Assembly (NCBI GenBank): GCA_028753945.1
Contig: JAPNXP010000012.1
Span: 3,348,001 to 3,412,000 of the forward strand
Length of the DNA stretch: 64,000 nucleotides
Reading direction: 5' to 3'
DNA from: Hexactinellida sp. DTS-2022
Taxonomy: Eukaryota > Porifera > Hexactinellida
How positions within the stretch are numbered: position 1 is the first letter of the stretch; the number at the start of each line of letters is the position of its first letter. Shown here in pieces: positions 13,513-26,039 of the stretch. The position numbers and the translations under genes were made by a program. A model generated the notes under the pieces. That model ran no database searches. It had not been told where the DNA came from and worked only from the letters and a program-made list of their open reading frames with translations.

Positions 13513-16149
13513 TTAAATAATTCGCATGGGTTGGTTTAGTTGGGTGAATACCCAACACGCACTTTAAAAATGCTGAGTCATCACAGATTATATTCTACCT
13601 AACTTGAATAACTCTCAAATGAAGTGAGCTAAATGGAAACTTCCACCACTCTAAGGGTCGTTGCCAACTGAAACACCTTTCTGTAATAATTTAACACCTT
13701 CATAGTGATGATGACATGGCAAAAAAAATTCAAAATTGCAGCAGTGCTGACAGCATGTTCCTTTGGAGGCACTATCAATAAACCACTACCAAAATATAGT
13801 GCCACCAAAGGAACATGCGTCGGCACAGCTGCAATTTTGGATTGATTTTTTTTCTCCGTAGACGGTGCCCTGGCCAGAGCTTTATAGTTGATGGGCTGAA
13901 ACTTGGCATGTAGTTTCGGATTCGACGTCTAATTTGCACCTGGGGTTACGATTTTTGATTAACAAATTTTGGACACATCTTTAACACCTTTCAAAATTTG
14001 TCTGGTCCATAACTAAAAAAATGTTTTACTAAACCCCCAAATTTTATTTCACATTTGGATTTTCCATAAAATTCTGCGTCTGATGGGAGAAGAAATTTTT
14101 CAATATGGGGTTTAATTTCTGCCACAAATGGGGGTTGAAATTTCTTTGTTTACTCACACTTCAATTTCAGTAAAACTGTGAAATCTAATTCCATTGTTTC
14201 AACTTGTAAGAATTATATTGATTTAACTTTGAAATTGCAGCTGGCTTCTATTTAATTGTAGTATTACTATTTAATGAATTAAAACAAATTAAATTAAATA
14301 AGAAATTTGTTGACTTAATTCAACTCAACCGTGGATAACATTGCTAAAATACATAACAAATAATATAATTTATTATCAATACATAATGGATTAATGGCAT
14401 TAAACTCAAGATGGTTTATGATATAAATAAACTTCAAATTTATCTACCGTTCCTTGTGACTCGGACCGATTAACAAATGGTTCTTGACTCCTTGAGGCGT
14501 TGATGACTTGGCGAAAAAAAATCCAAAATTGCAGCCTGCGCCGACAGCATGTTCCTTTGGAGGCACTATCAATAAACAATCAACAAAATATAGTGCCACC
14601 AAAGGAACATGACATGCGTCGGCACAGGCTGCAATTTTGGATTTTTTTATTATTATTATTTGTCCGTATCCTCTACACACAACAGAGTTTTATTAATTAA
14701 GATCCCAAATTTTTAGGATGGGTGTCTCATGGGTTACAGATGTGCACTTGGGATCACGATATCTTTTTACACTATTTTGGACACATTTTTGAACCTGTTT
14801 AATATTAAAACAGGAACAATAAATAGTACCCGAATATTCAATTTATACGCATTCTATAGAGTATTAAATTCTACACCTTTTCACAGTGCTCGAATTTTCA
14901 AATTGCGCTTCGTTTGTGCCATAATTGAGTTTCAAATTTCCTTTGTTTACTAACACTTCAGTTCTATTAAAGTGTTAAATCTAATTCTATTGATTCAACT
15001 TGTGAGATCGAGTAGGCTTCTATTTTCTAATTGAAAACTAAGATATTACATTCCTTAACAATGACAGATTATGTGATTATATTTACTGCAGGAATACTGT
15101 TGCCCTATAATTATACTGATGTAATTAATTATCATTAATTCAGTAACTATATGACTTATATAGTTGTTCCAATTTGTTTATTAGGGGTATGGGTATCGAG
15201 TGTGCGGAATTGAAATTTGATAGCCAAATTAATTAATTAATTATTTATGACAAAATAATTTAACTTAATAATTGTAAGTTGACATTGAAATTGGTGTTAT
15301 ATTATAAATAATATTTATAATTATGTATACTAATTAATTAAATATCATAAATCTCAGAGATGATACAAGATAGAAACAAAATTCCAATTTATCAATCGGT
15401 CCTTATGCCACATACCACCTATACAAGTGGTTCTTGATACCTTGAGGCGATGATGACATCGTCAAAAAAATGTGTTTTTACAATTTTGTGAATTATATAT
15501 TTCGAATGGGTTGGTTTGTGTTGGGTGAACACCCAACAGGCAAATAAAAAATGCTGACTCAGCACATATTATATTCTACTGAAACTTGAATATCTCCCTA
15601 ATGAAGTGAGCTAAATGGAAACTTCCAACTCATTAAGGGTCGTTGCCTTCTGAAATACCTTTCTGAAATAATTTAACACCTTCATAGTGATGATGACTTG
15701 GCGAAAAAAAATTTCAAAAATTGCAGCCTGTGCCGACAGCATATTCCATTGGAGCACTATCAATAAACCACCAACAAAATATAGTGCCACCAAAGGAACA
15801 TGCGTCGGCACAGGCTGCAATTTTGGATTTTATTACTGTGCCGACTATACTATAGTATAGTGGCCCAGTTCTAATCTTACTGCCTTGGTTATTTTCCTTC
15901 CGTATCCTCTCCACAGAACAGAGTTTTATTAACTAAGAACCCAAATTTTCAGGATATGTGTCTCATGGGTTACAGATGTGCACCTGTGGTCATGATTTTT
16001 GATTACATTTTTTGGACACATTTTTACACCTGTTTAATGTTAGAAAAAGAACAATAAATGGTGCCCGAATATTCTATTTATATGCATTCGATAGAGAATT
16101 AAATTCTACACCTTTTCACAGTGCACGAATTTTCAAATTGTACTTAGCT

Positions 16150-16420
16150 TATTATAGGAAATTAACGCGCCATGAAATTAACGCGAATTTCTCCAAATCG
16201 CGTTAATTTCCATGACCTTAATTTCCTGCTATTTAGCAAAATTATACAATAGATGGACAAACTTCCGAGCTACATATTTTCAGATGTGCAACTAGTTTGA
16301 GAGGATATACCATGTCTATCAAGTAGATTGGAAGCCTATTTGGGCACAATAATAGTATTCAATCAGGAGATTAATAATCCTGAATTTTTTTATAAAATTT
16401 ACTCGCGTTAATTTCATGTA
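16150..16420. repeat. Inverted-repeat segment with aaattaacgcg motifs
   Basis: Motifs related to gaaattaacgcg appear in both orientations near 16156, 16172, 16200 and 16403, immediately where the array unit breaks off. It looks like a small inverted-repeat element, but exact ends and a target duplication could not be set. From here to the receptor stop codon at 16978 I see nothing else. Confidence 0.45.
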
Positions 16421-16977
16421 TTTGAAAATGTTCAGCTCCAATTATCACTGATACATAAGATCTGTGTCAAGTAAAAGTAGGCTTTTTTGTTCAGATCATT
16501 TCAAATGAGAAAATGTGGTGGGAAGGATGCTACATTTATTGGTTATATAATTGTGAACCTAATTATTTGTTAAACCTAATTATTTTGTTGTCAACCGAAT
16601 AACAAATAGTGATTATATTTGGTTATCTACCGAATATCAACTATTTGCCAAATAATATTTGGTTAAATCAAATATTCAACGATTCGGTTGCAACCCTGGT
16701 ATAACTAAACTAATCTATCATCAAATGTCATGATAGAACGTAACTAAGTCTTTGGTGTTGTATACTGTATTTACCTCATCTATTTACAATATTGCAAAAT
16801 ATACCAAAAAAAGGTTTTAAAATTCATACAATCTTCACACCAATCCTGTAAAATATAAAAACGCTACTTATTTCAAATTGACAAAAAATAATTGAGTAGT
16901 TTGTGTAGCGGAAGAATGAGATTTATTGAGGTACTGGAAATGTTGGTAAGTGACACTAGTTCAATCCTGTTACGCAG

Positions 16978-17699
16978 CTACACTTCAACCTGTTGAACTG
17001 CATTGGTGGGGAATTGTAGATAAGGGGTATTGATACCATATTGCGTCTGTGTGAGCGGATGAGGGAAGTTTTGGTCTTCTATCCTATCGGGGAGGCTGTG
17101 CTTCTTGGGCTGCAGTCTAGGAGTGAGTCTCGGAGAGTTGGCATACAGGGAACGGGGCTCTGACATTGTAACGCTAGGACAGCATCTCGGACAGGACAGC
17201 TCAGCTTGAGAAGAAACTAAATTGTATTCTCCTTGGTCAGAAAGATAGCGCGTATGTTTGAATGAGGACGGAGCAAGCAAGTTCTGCGGCTGTCCGTTTG
17301 GACTTTCTAAGCTAGTAGTGTCTGCGATGCAGAAAGGCGGTTGAGCATTTGTGATGCGTCTGGTGCTTCCCAGTGACTGGCAAGATGTTGCAGGAGATGG
17401 GCCATGGTGAGGGTACGGTGTCTTCTGAATGTAATCAGTCATGCATGTAGAGTACTCCGGTAGGGGAGGGTTCTTGTGAGCAGATATTTCGGAGGTGTCC
17501 TCGGCAGATAGCTTGGAGTGAGAGCAAAAAACACAGATGCATGTTAAGCTGATTATAACCGTGATTAGGATTAGAGTGCACGTGATTATGAATGCTATTA
17601 TAATTAAGGTTAAGTATAACGGGCTGGCTAGAAGCGAATAAATTGTTGTGTAAGGGAGTGGAGGAAATTCGGAAGTGGTTCGGGAGATAGGAGAAGTGG
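16978..17699 (-). CDS. Two-Ig receptor, exon 3 (transmembrane and cytoplasmic)
   Basis: Last exon of the two-Ig membrane protein. The acceptor is ttctgtag, ending at 17700. The exon starts in phase 1, matching exon 2. It encodes a Ser/Thr/Pro-rich stalk of about 27 residues, a strongly hydrophobic segment (around AFIITCTLILITVIISLTC) and a Cys-rich juxtamembrane CICVFC that could be acylated. A cytoplasmic tail of about 170 residues follows, with several tyrosines in short motifs (LPEY, YNLV, YLQF). It ends QVEV at a TAG stop, a hydrophobic-X-hydrophobic ending that fits a class II PDZ ligand. No kinase or phosphatase domain is present. Joined to exons 1 and 2 the protein would be 458 residues. 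Further phase 1-1 exons could hide in the 9.4-kb intron. Confidence 0.75.
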
Positions 17700-17862
17700 C
17701 TACAGAATGGATAAAACGTGATTAAAATAAAGCATAATTCTACACTTAAAATGCAATCTCATAATTTCTAGAATAATGGTGAACTTATGGTTACCAGTGA
17801 ATTAGATTACACACTGTTCTCTGTAATAGTCCACCAGTGGGCAATTGGCCCAAAGTGGAATA

Positions 17863-18353
17863 CAGTGGAACCTCTATAAGTGGGGGAGCTGGGACGGGAA
17901 AATTTCAATTGCCCCCCATTCCCCGGTTATAAAATTCAATTGGAAAAACATTTTATATGCTATATTATACAAAGTATTCATATAACACACACGTTAATGC
18001 ACGTTATAGTTATTATTTGTATATTATGACAATTTAGTTAACTGCTGATCTACACTAGGTGATTTCTTCTAAAAACATCAGAGTAGATCAATCGAAAATA
18101 ATTTTTCTGTAGAACTTTAGAGTCGATTTATTGGAAATATTGTATTATTTTATAAGAATCATGTTAGGATTTGTCCAATTTATGGAGGTTGTTTTGTATG
18201 GAGATAAAAACTCCTTGAAATTTATGGTCCCCCATTCCCCACTTCCCCGCTTATAGAGGTTCATTTGTATGGATATATACGAATATGGTAAAAAAATTCC
18301 CCACTTATGGAGGTTCCCCATTTATAGAGACCCCACTTATAGAGGTTGCACTG
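17863..18353. mobile_element. Pogo/Tigger-like non-autonomous element
   Basis: Ends CAGTGGAACCTCTATAAG and the inverse CTTATAGAGGTTGCACTG, with TA on both sides (17861-17862, 18354-18355). It is 491 bp, and the subterminal sequence repeats ccccacttat-type motifs in both orientations. No transposase. Lies in intron 2 of the two-Ig receptor gene. Confidence 0.8.
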
Positions 18354-18359
18354 TATTAG

Positions 18360-18640
18360 ATAATATTGACTATTACAGATATATAAATAGTTGATTTGGA
18401 CAAGTAAATAAGTGGACTATTAGAGAGAACAGACTGTAATGTCGAGCATAAATATTAATTTTAATTTTTAATTTAAAAAAACCATCAACATTTTCACTAA
18501 ACTTTGTAATAATTCAGAACCACGATCCTCAGAAAGATTTTGAACTCAGTCGATCAACAAATTGGGTTTACATTACTCTCTGTAGTTATCGTATACTGTA
18601 GTGAATTGCTAATTCGTGATTGCATCCTTACTGTTAGTAG
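18360..18640. other. No recognisable feature; probable UFM1 upstream region
   Basis: AT-rich sequence between the pogo-like element and UFM1. It must hold the UFM1 promoter if that gene is active, but I recognise no element. Confidence 0.4.
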
Positions 18641-18703
18641 TTTTACTTGGAAATTAGGATTCATTTTTGCTTTATACAGTATATTAGTTATAAATTAATT
18701 AGC

Positions 18704-18991
18704 ATGTCTCTATCTGGAACTACAAATAAGGACGTTCGGCCGTGTACCTTCAAGATAGTCCTCACATCAGACCCTAAGCTCCCATTCAAGGTATTAAAGG
18801 TGCCTGAAAGTACGCCGTTTACAGCTGTTGTTAGATTCGCAGCTGAGCAGTTTCGAGTGAATGCCGAGACGAGCGCTATAATTACAGAAGATGGCATTGG
18901 GATCAATCCGAGCCAAGAGGCGGGAATGGTGTTTCTCAAGCACGGATGCAATCTTAGGCTAATCCCTAGAGACCGTGTTGGCTTTCAATGA
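18704..18991 (+). CDS. UFM1: Ubiquitin-fold modifier 1
   Basis: A single uninterrupted frame of 95 residues. UFM1 is the small ubiquitin-like protein that is matured at its C terminus, activated by UBA5, transferred by UFC1 and attached through UFL1, largely in ER-ribosome quality control. The core is strongly conserved here ([63 protein letters not shown]). Gly93 is followed by two residues (FQ), matching the short tail that UFSP proteases remove to expose the conjugating Gly. The N terminus is about ten residues longer than in vertebrates. The ATG at 18704 is chosen because the reading frame upstream has no other ATG. It is intronless and lies on the opposite strand inside a receptor intron. 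It may be a retrocopy that became the gene, though no poly-A tract is obvious downstream. Confidence 0.93.
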   Translation: MSLSGTTNKDVRPCTFKIVLTSDPKLPFKVLKVPESTPFTAVVRFAAEQFRVNAETSAIITEDGIGINPSQEAGMVFLKHGCNLRLIPRDRVGFQ

Positions 18992-19470
18992 GACAATCTT
19001 CTGCGTGTATTTATTTGATATTGTGTTTGTCTAACTGGCGATGATCGTCAGAACGATCATCGCCCAAATTATGAAATTTGACATATTAAGACAATTATTT
19101 AATTTTGTGTTCAGATCTCAAAGATATTCCATCCAAGTTCCCACCAAATTTGGGAAGAACACTTTTTCAGTGGTGACACTAGTTGTTTGGTCTAAATTGT
19201 TATACTTTCCATGAGTTAAGTATTGGTAATTTCTCCCCAAACATGTTTGACGCCACGTGAGGATCAACATACTGAAAATGAGGCTATGAACCAATACTTA
19301 GCTTCATCAAAATAATACTTATCCAACCCTATCGAATCGCACACAAAGATCAATTAATTGCTGTTATCATAAATTATTTACCAATAAAGTCAATTATCCA
19401 CTTTCATGTTGATTGTAATGGATAATGGAGTGTGAACATAAGTTGATAATTCTATTATAATACGAAGAAC

Positions 19471-20378
19471 CGTGACCTATGTTATAATAAGGCCTATTCA
19501 GTGTTATCAAAATGTGGACTATGGATACTGTCGAAGGCCATTGTAAAATAGGGGCACTTCTTTATCTCAATTATTAGTAATGGTAGACCTGAATATGTTT
19601 TGTAATTATTTGGGAACATCCGAATATGGTATATAGAACCTTTCAGAATTGAAATATGTCATCATTTGATGACGTAATCGTCAATTTTCGTTCGAATTAT
19701 CATGTTTTTAAAGCCCTGTTTTAACACAGTTAAAGAGTTATATATGTTCAACATTGGTACATGATGATACCCAGACCTAGTTAAATAAAATATATCAAAA
19801 ATATAATAGGAATGCTTACACATTCCTCGGTTGTCAGGCAAATGTATATTTCCTAAAATGAGCCATAACACCAAAACTATAATTGTTATGTAAACTAGAC
19901 TACGCCTCATCTATCCGCAATAGGTGACTTCCTATTCATCGATAGTACATTTTCTATGACTTACTTTGATACTTTTTGAGTTTATGAGATAATTAACTCG
20001 TATTCCGTAAATGGTACAGAGCTCATAAACTCAAAAAGTTATTATAATTTTGATATATTTTATTTAACTAGGTCTGGGTATCATCATGTACCAATGTTGA
20101 ACATATATAACGCATTTAACTGTGTTAAAACAGGGCTTTAAAAACATGATAATTCGAACGAAAATTGACGATTACGTCATCAAATGATGACATATTTCAA
20201 TTCTGAAAGGTTCTATATACCATATTCGGATGTTCCCAAATAGTTACAAAACATATTCAGGTCTACCATTACTAATAATTGAGATAAAGAAGTGCCCCTA
20301 TTTTACAATGGCCTTCGACAGTATCCATAGTCCACATTTTGATAACACTGAATAGGCCTTATTATAACGTAGGTCACG
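19471..20378. mobile_element. Long-palindrome element with 7-bp target duplication
   Basis: Two arms of about 330 bp (19471 to about 19800, and about 20048-20378) are near-perfect inverted copies. A shorter inner inverted repeat of ttttgagtttatgag lies between them (about 19974-20040). The ends are CGTGACCTA and its inverse. GAAGAAC flanks the element exactly on both sides (19464-19470, 20379-20385). A 7-bp duplication fits P-like elements best, but the family is uncertain. The weak ORFs inside are a consequence of the palindrome. Lies in intron 2 of the two-Ig receptor. Confidence 0.85.
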
Positions 20379-20603
20379 GAAGAACATATTTTTCCAAGGT
20401 TACAGACAGTAATAAAATAGCCTATTTTACCATTCCATGTGTATAAAATGGTATGCTGGAAATGGTTCGAAAAAGCAAAACCGGAAATTGATCGAAAAAC
20501 CAAAAAAGGAAATAATTAGAATTTTAGTGTTGCTGCACCATGGATATGAGAAAATCCCGGCTTGAATCCATGGTCCAACAATACAAAAATGAAAGTCGAA
20601 CTA

Positions 20604-20755
20604 CAGGTAAACCTCCCAAAGCGGCACCCATCGGGAGAATGATTTTGTGTCGCTTCTCGGAGGTTGCTCGTACAGGTAAACCTCCCAAAGTGGCACCCAT
20701 CGGGAGAATGAGTTTGTGCCGCTTCTCGGAGGTGCCGCTTTGGGAGGTTTACCTG
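20604..20755. mobile_element. TA-flanked short element with an extra left end
   Basis: Ends CAGGTAAACCTCCCAAAG and its inverse, TA on both sides. The left end recurs at 20673 with its own TA, so 20673-20755 is an 83-bp complete element and 20604-20670 a partial tandem copy of its left part. The short ORFs across it are by-products. Confidence 0.7.
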
Positions 20756-21289
20756 TATTTCCTATTTTGTTCGAACTATTTCCTATTTTGAAAAAATAGA
20801 ACCATTTCCGTATTACTATAAAACAACAATAATTCAATAATTGTCATAAATGTCAAATCTCATCGTTCGGATGATGATCGCCTGAGCAATTATCGACCGT
20901 TAGACAAACCCTCTTATACTTATTTATTATATAAGATGATATTAAGTTAAAGATCCAATTTGCATTCTCTCGTAGATAATTACATATTTTTTCAAGTATT
21001 ATGAAGGATTCCCCCTTTTTCAACCATCGACCCCCTATACTAGCACAGCAGTGGTGTCCTGCTGTGGGAGCGGGTGGGAGCGCCGTACCCATAGTGTTTC
21101 AGATTGTGGGAGCGCCGCTCCCTTACTTTACTTTTAAATTATATTATTTGCTGTTGGTGAGAGTCCGTGAGACTATACGTAACAAGTTATTAACAACTAG
21201 ATTGATATGGCTTAGACTTCTGCCCAATATAAACGTGGAGTTAAAACTAGTAATTCCCAATCTCAGGAATATAATGAGATATTGAAGTA

Positions 21290-21460
21290 CATTTAACCCC
21301 CATTATAACGAAGTGCTCGGGACCGTGGTTTCATTTAGTTATAATCAGAGTTTGTTATGACCGGAGTAAAACCAATAGCTTAGAGGGTATATGGGATTTA
21401 AATCACTTCGTTATAAGCCGAATTTCGTTAATTCCATTTCGGTGTAACACACTACCGCTC
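21290..21460. repeat. Decayed inverted-repeat element
   Basis: attataacgaagt near 21301 and acttcgttataa near 21403 face each other, with ttataa-rich motifs between, recalling pogo-type ends. No target duplication is set. Confidence 0.4.
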
Positions 21461-21496
21461 CCATAGTTCTAAATTGAGCAGAGTACCACTGTAGCA

Positions 21497-21967
21497 CAGG
21501 TGGGCAAAGTGCGGCCCGCTGGACAAATTTCTGCGGCCCGCGAGGGTTGTTTCAAAATTATACTGAATGCGGCCCGCTGAACTTAACATAGCACTTTTAG
21601 AATCAATCCCTCATAGCTGATGCGTTCACTATGCACGCATCACATGAAAGATAAGAATTTCGGTACACGGTTAATACTTAGTGTTCAGACATACTAAATT
21701 TGTCATCTATTGTCACCTACTACAATGAATATACTACTTTTTTCATTTTATAAATAAATGTTCCGAAAGATGATCTGAGTGCTATTAGGTAGTAAGTGCT
21801 TTTTATAATAAACTGAGAAAGAAAAGATAAAAAATCATTTGCAAAGTTTAAATACTAGACTTTAAATGTATAATAGTAGCAGAATATACCCTCAAACTTT
21901 TTTCGGCCCGCTAAGTTAGCCTAAAATTTCACAACGGCCCGAAACAGAACCTTTTTGCCCACCCCTG
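21497..21967. mobile_element. hAT-like non-autonomous element
   Basis: Ends CAGGTGGGCAAAG and TTTTTGCCCACCCCTG with cggcccg motifs next to both. No exact 8-bp flank repeat is left. 471 bp, no ORF. A related single end (gtggaccccgtgggccccagg) lies near 22045-22075. Confidence 0.65.
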
Positions 21968-22089
21968 CGGCCTATAGTCAATATTAGACATTTTATGTAC
22001 CCCTTCCCATTGACCGTAATACATCTTGTGGACCCCTTACAGCCTCCGTGGACCCCGTGGGCCCCAGGTTGGGAACCACTAAATAAGAT

Positions 22090-22800
22090 CAACATATAAA
22101 TCTTTGCAAGAAAGCCTTGATTATTATTATTGAATAGTCCTTTGCTTTTGGCTTTTGAGTATTTGGGTGCATCAAAGAATTAAACAATTCTATTTACTCT
22201 ATTAATGTACATAATCACTAATCAATCTATGTTAGAGACAATGTCCAGAAATTAAAGATCAAAGAATCGAAGTCGTTCTCGATTCTTAGTAAATTATTAA
22301 TACTCGTATCTATCGTCTTTGATATAATTCACTTCGAAACTAGTTTACGTATCGATTGCTATTGAAATGGTTAATTAGAAAGGAATTATTAATGAGGACA
22401 AGTCATGTTCTTCCAAAAAACATGGGTGAAATTAGGAATAAATTCATGAAATATAAATGAACCAAATTATTTCAAATATTATTAGAAATTAATCTTTGCA
22501 TTGAGATTCGATAAGAAAGAATTTACCGCTAAACTAGTTAATTAAATAAATGAATAATTATCAGTGTAAACGAATACGTGTACGACGCTGCTCTTGAATA
22601 GTTCTACTTTGCTGATAATCCGAGGAAGTATTTATATTAATGAACATTCCTTGCACAACAACATCACCAGTAAACAGTATTCAAGTGGACAATTTAGGTA
22701 TATTTACGATATAACTTGTAACAATATAATTGCGCTAAGAAGGGAATTAACCACCAGTATCAACCTATAGGGAATCGAACTTTTTTCATAATATATAGTG
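22090..22800. other. No recognisable feature
   Basis: AT-rich intronic DNA of the two-Ig receptor. No coding frame or repeat end is recognised. Confidence 0.5.
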
Positions 22801-22806
22801 CTTCCA

Positions 22807-22845
22807 TTAAGGGGCGTAACCTTTGGGACAGGTTACGCCCTTTAA
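22807..22845. repeat. Short hairpin bounded by TTAA
   Basis: Arms TTAAGGGGCGTAACC and GGTTACGCCCTTTAA, one mismatch, with a 9-nt loop. It may be a relic of a TTAA-targeting element or a chance structure. Confidence 0.6.
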
Positions 22846-23284
22846 TAGAAATGACACCACAACAAATTATTGGAAGGATCATGGCCAGCCACTTATACCA
22901 AAACTGTCGACACAGTTCTAATTTTATATTTTCTTTTCTTGCTACTCTTAATATTGTAACTTTATATGTATGGGAATTAGTTAATGATTGTATCTGGATT
23001 ATATTAATTGTAACTTGTAAGACTTGTATACTCACCATCACCTGTAGCTATAGTAAGGCGCTGGTCAGTCTGTGGTACTGTTCTTCTAATAAAGTCTACA
23101 AGAAAGACAGCATTAAACATGAATAACACGAACTATATTCCACCCAAGAGATATTCCTAACAGGATAAAATAGACAATTATATACTAATATAATTTCCTT
23201 TGTAAAATATTCGTATAAGATTATTGAGATAAGGCAAGTTTCCACCAACTGATATCTATTTCTATTTAGGATAGTTGATGTAGA

Positions 23285-23594
23285 GTCCATGGGTCGGCAA
23301 CCCCCAACCAGCGGGCCAAATCTGGCCCGCGTGGCGAAATTATCCGGCCCGCGGCTCTCAATAAACATTCTTATCGTGACCTCCGATTGGGCCATTCGAT
23401 TGAAATCCAAAATATTTAAAATATATTAATGTGCTAACATTATTAAAGATAAGTCCAGACATATTTACGTAGTCATAATTAACAATTAACAGTGGATAAA
23501 TTACGAGTAAGAACAAAGGATGGTAGATCGCTTGGCCCATGTAATGCGGTAAATGACTCAATCTGGCCCGCAGACTCAAAAGTTGCCGAACCCT
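23285..23594. mobile_element. hAT-like element with exact 8-bp target duplication
   Basis: GATGTAGA flanks both sides (23277-23284, 23595-23602). Subterminal inverted repeats are gggtcggcaac and gttgccgaaccc, and ggcccgc motifs occur near both ends. 310 bp, no gene. Confidence 0.8.
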
Positions 23595-23793
23595 GATGTA
23601 GACAGATGGTATTTAACTAGTATTTTAAAGTCTATTTAATGAACAAAGGACAATAAAATTTACTTGTTAAACAATAATCAACCAATAATGTAATAGAAAA
23701 AGTTAGTATTTACGGTATCAACTCCAAGACAATAAAAATTTAGATGTCAATAACACGATGTACCACTTCCGCACGAATTGAGATATTAAAATC

Positions 23794-24870
23794 CAGGCTT
23801 GCCGTGGATATGGATATCCATGGAGATATATCCATGGAGATCTCCATGGATGGATATCGAGTTTTTGTCATATCCATGGATATTGTGGATATCCATTTTC
23901 AAACCAGGATTCTAAAAAATGAGTGTGAAAACTAAGTAGCCTTAGTTTTTTTTGGTTTACACGCCTAATTTATTTCATCTAATAAAATTATTTACTAGCC
24001 TTATTATTCTAAAAGAAGGTGATTTTGACCTTTAGTGACGTCAAAAAGGTCTAAATAGTAACCGAATCGAATTTTTCTTTCACCTTTGGAAACCTTGCAT
24101 GTCAAAGTATATTTGAGAATGCTAATAGAAGAAATGTGGACTTTGTTATATTCCTGAGATTGACCAGTCTATCTCCTTAATTTTACGTCACTCCTGAATA
24201 TTTTACTTGCCATGATTTATATTTGGTTTTTTCGTTTATCCTACTTGCTATACTTTTAGTTCATTAATTAACCATAGAGGCAGTGGCGTATCCAGGTGGG
24301 GATTTGGGTGTTCAAACACCCCCCTCATAACTGGTTTCCAAAATGGATATGTTGTTATTTATAATTTTGTACAACTGCACAATATTACACTCCTCCTACT
24401 ATGTGACAAGAATAGCTGTACATTGATGTTTGAGCGTCTAAGATTCAAAAAAAATTCTGGGGAGCTTGCCCCCCAACCATCGCTCGCTAAGCTCGCTCCA
24501 AAGCACCCCCCTCACGATAGTCCTGGATACGCCACTGAGAGGAGACATTTAAATTCCAAAAAATTAGTCGCGATGGAATTTCAAAAAGCTAGGATTAGTT
24601 ATCGAACCCAATAATCTAACAGAAGCCACCAATAATGGCCCAGAAAGAGATTTTTTGAGGCTGATAGCGATATTGACGAACTTTGAATATATAGTAATAC
24701 AACATTTAGTTGATAAATAATAAATATACATAAATTATAGGACCTAAATCTTCTGGATATTTTGTTGATCTATCAATATCTATCAATATTAAATGGATAT
24801 CCATGGATATCCACAAAAAATGGTCTGGATATGGATATGGATGCGAATTTTCATCTCCACGGCAAGCCTG
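23794..24870. mobile_element. hAT-like element with exact 8-bp target duplication
   Basis: Ends CAGGCTTGCCGTGGA and the near inverse tcCACGGCAAGCCTG. TTAAAATC flanks both sides (23786-23793, 24871-24878). Subterminal regions are rich in the palindrome atatccatggatat. A second element (24281-24537) is nested inside. No transposase frame. Confidence 0.85.
24281..24537. mobile_element. Nested hAT-like element with CAGTGGCGTA ends
   Basis: Ends CAGTGGCGTATCCAGG and CCTGGATACGCCACTG with AGAGG repeated at both flanks. It lies inside the element at 23794-24870. Confidence 0.75.
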
Positions 24871-24879
24871 TTAAAATCC

Positions 24880-25457
24880 GACTGAACTAAATTTTAAATT
24901 TACGTACTTTGTAAAAATTTGTGTGATGAACAAGGTTGTGGATTCTAAAATAAAATAAGTTTGCAATACAGCCTCGGGTAAGGTCACAGGCTTGAGAACA
25001 AGATGTGAAAATACTTAACTTTGTAAATAGTAAGTAGTTTAGATATTTAATTCAGTCTTTAATTCGATTAGTGTCTAAATTATAGTTTATTATACGTAGA
25101 TTAATTAATTGAATAATTAAAGATCTTTAATTATTGTAGTTATAATACAAGGGTCGTCCCTTCGGCCGCCCGGTAAATGAAATCTATGGCAGTGCAACTG
25201 CTTGAGGGCAGAGGCGCCAACAGATCCCCCCCCCCAAAAAAAAAGATACGCACATTGTTATAAGGAAATTTGGTAACAGTGAATGCGAGCGGCGAGCATC
25301 CCTACTGAATTTTTAATTGGTCAACCCTATTTGGACGCATTTGGGCTATATAAGAACGAGACTCAATAGATGTTCACTGAAGCTTTATATTATGTTACAT
25401 CTTCACAACTTTATTGTATGAAATGTTTGATTCCAAAGAATATTATATACCATATAA
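24880..25457. other. No recognisable feature
   Basis: AT-rich intronic DNA. A C/A homopolymer pair near 25226-25245 is the only local oddity. Confidence 0.5.
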
Positions 25458-26034
25458 TCTATATATTAAAAGCACAATTGTTGTTCGTGTGTGTTTGTGT
25501 TTGTAAGTTTATTTGTGTGTTTGTGTGTTTGTCCAGAATTAATAGGAAAGACCATAAGCTCTAGAAATCTGAAAAATTGCTTGCAGGGGTAATTTTACAC
25601 GCTGACAACGATCTATGGTTTCTAAACGAAATAAATGGAATATGACATTATAAAGGCACATATTTGGGAATAACTCTTTCAGTTTTTATCCGATTAGCCC
25701 ACAATTTTAGATGGCAAGACAGACAACTTGAATTAATTATTATTATTATTAGAAATTCTTTAAATTCACTGCACATATTCACATATTAAATTCACTGCAC
25801 TTATTGAGGTTTAGTGATTATATTCTGACTCCACCTGCATGATTCAGTTTAGTTAGTTCTATTAGTGATTTATTAATAGCATACAGATATGTATAAGTTT
25901 AGATCTCTATTCTGTTTTCCACCTCGCGGTGGGTAAGACCGCGACTGCCAAGCAGCCGTTAATTGTATTACGTAGTGTCTATCACGAACGAACAAAGGTC
26001 GCGAAGCGACCGAGACCGAAGGGCTTGTTGTACA
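25458..26034 (+). mobile_element. Non-autonomous Helitron-like element
   Basis: The 5' end TCTATATATTAAAAG is preceded by A. A GT-rich tract and tgtccagaattaat then follow as in the autonomous Helitron at 62243. The 3' part has the hairpin-prone gtcgcgaagcgacc/cgagaccgaagggct seen at four other sites. The exact 3' end is not certain because no CTRR end is evident. Confidence 0.7.
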
Positions 26035-26039
26035 AATAA

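Larger units (their letters stand above)
1..16147 (+). repeat. Complex repeat array, block I
   Basis: A mosaic of non-coding units. One landmark (acattcc..aacaacgacag) recurs near 11, 2262, 4905, 6276, 7477, 8930, 10302, 11503, 12954 and 15045, giving spacings of about 1.2, 1.37, 1.45, 2.1, 2.25 and 2.64 kb. A second (attattggggttatcgag) lies about 130 bp further on in most units. Each unit has an AT-rich left block, a foldback hairpin, a TTA-rich microsatellite and a right block in two flavours: one begins near ccgtagacggtgccctgg, the other near ccgtagatcctccac. Short ORFs in the units all run through the hairpin, differ in frame and show no protein family, so I treat the array as non-coding. 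It stops at about 16147 where unrelated sequence begins. Block II at 56.66-62.24 kb is the same family in the same orientation. Confidence 0.9.

Noticed and set aside
16978..17442. Stand-alone 154-residue gene
   Set aside because: The frame is open upstream through a membrane span to a splice acceptor at 17700 whose phase matches the Ig exons, so it is part of a larger exon.
19662..19910. Hydrophobic 82-residue ORF
   Set aside because: It lies across one arm of a long palindromic element and has no family resemblance.
22760..23126. Membrane-like ORFs on both strands
   Set aside because: AT-rich sequence yields hydrophobic residues by chance. No start context, domain or splice support.
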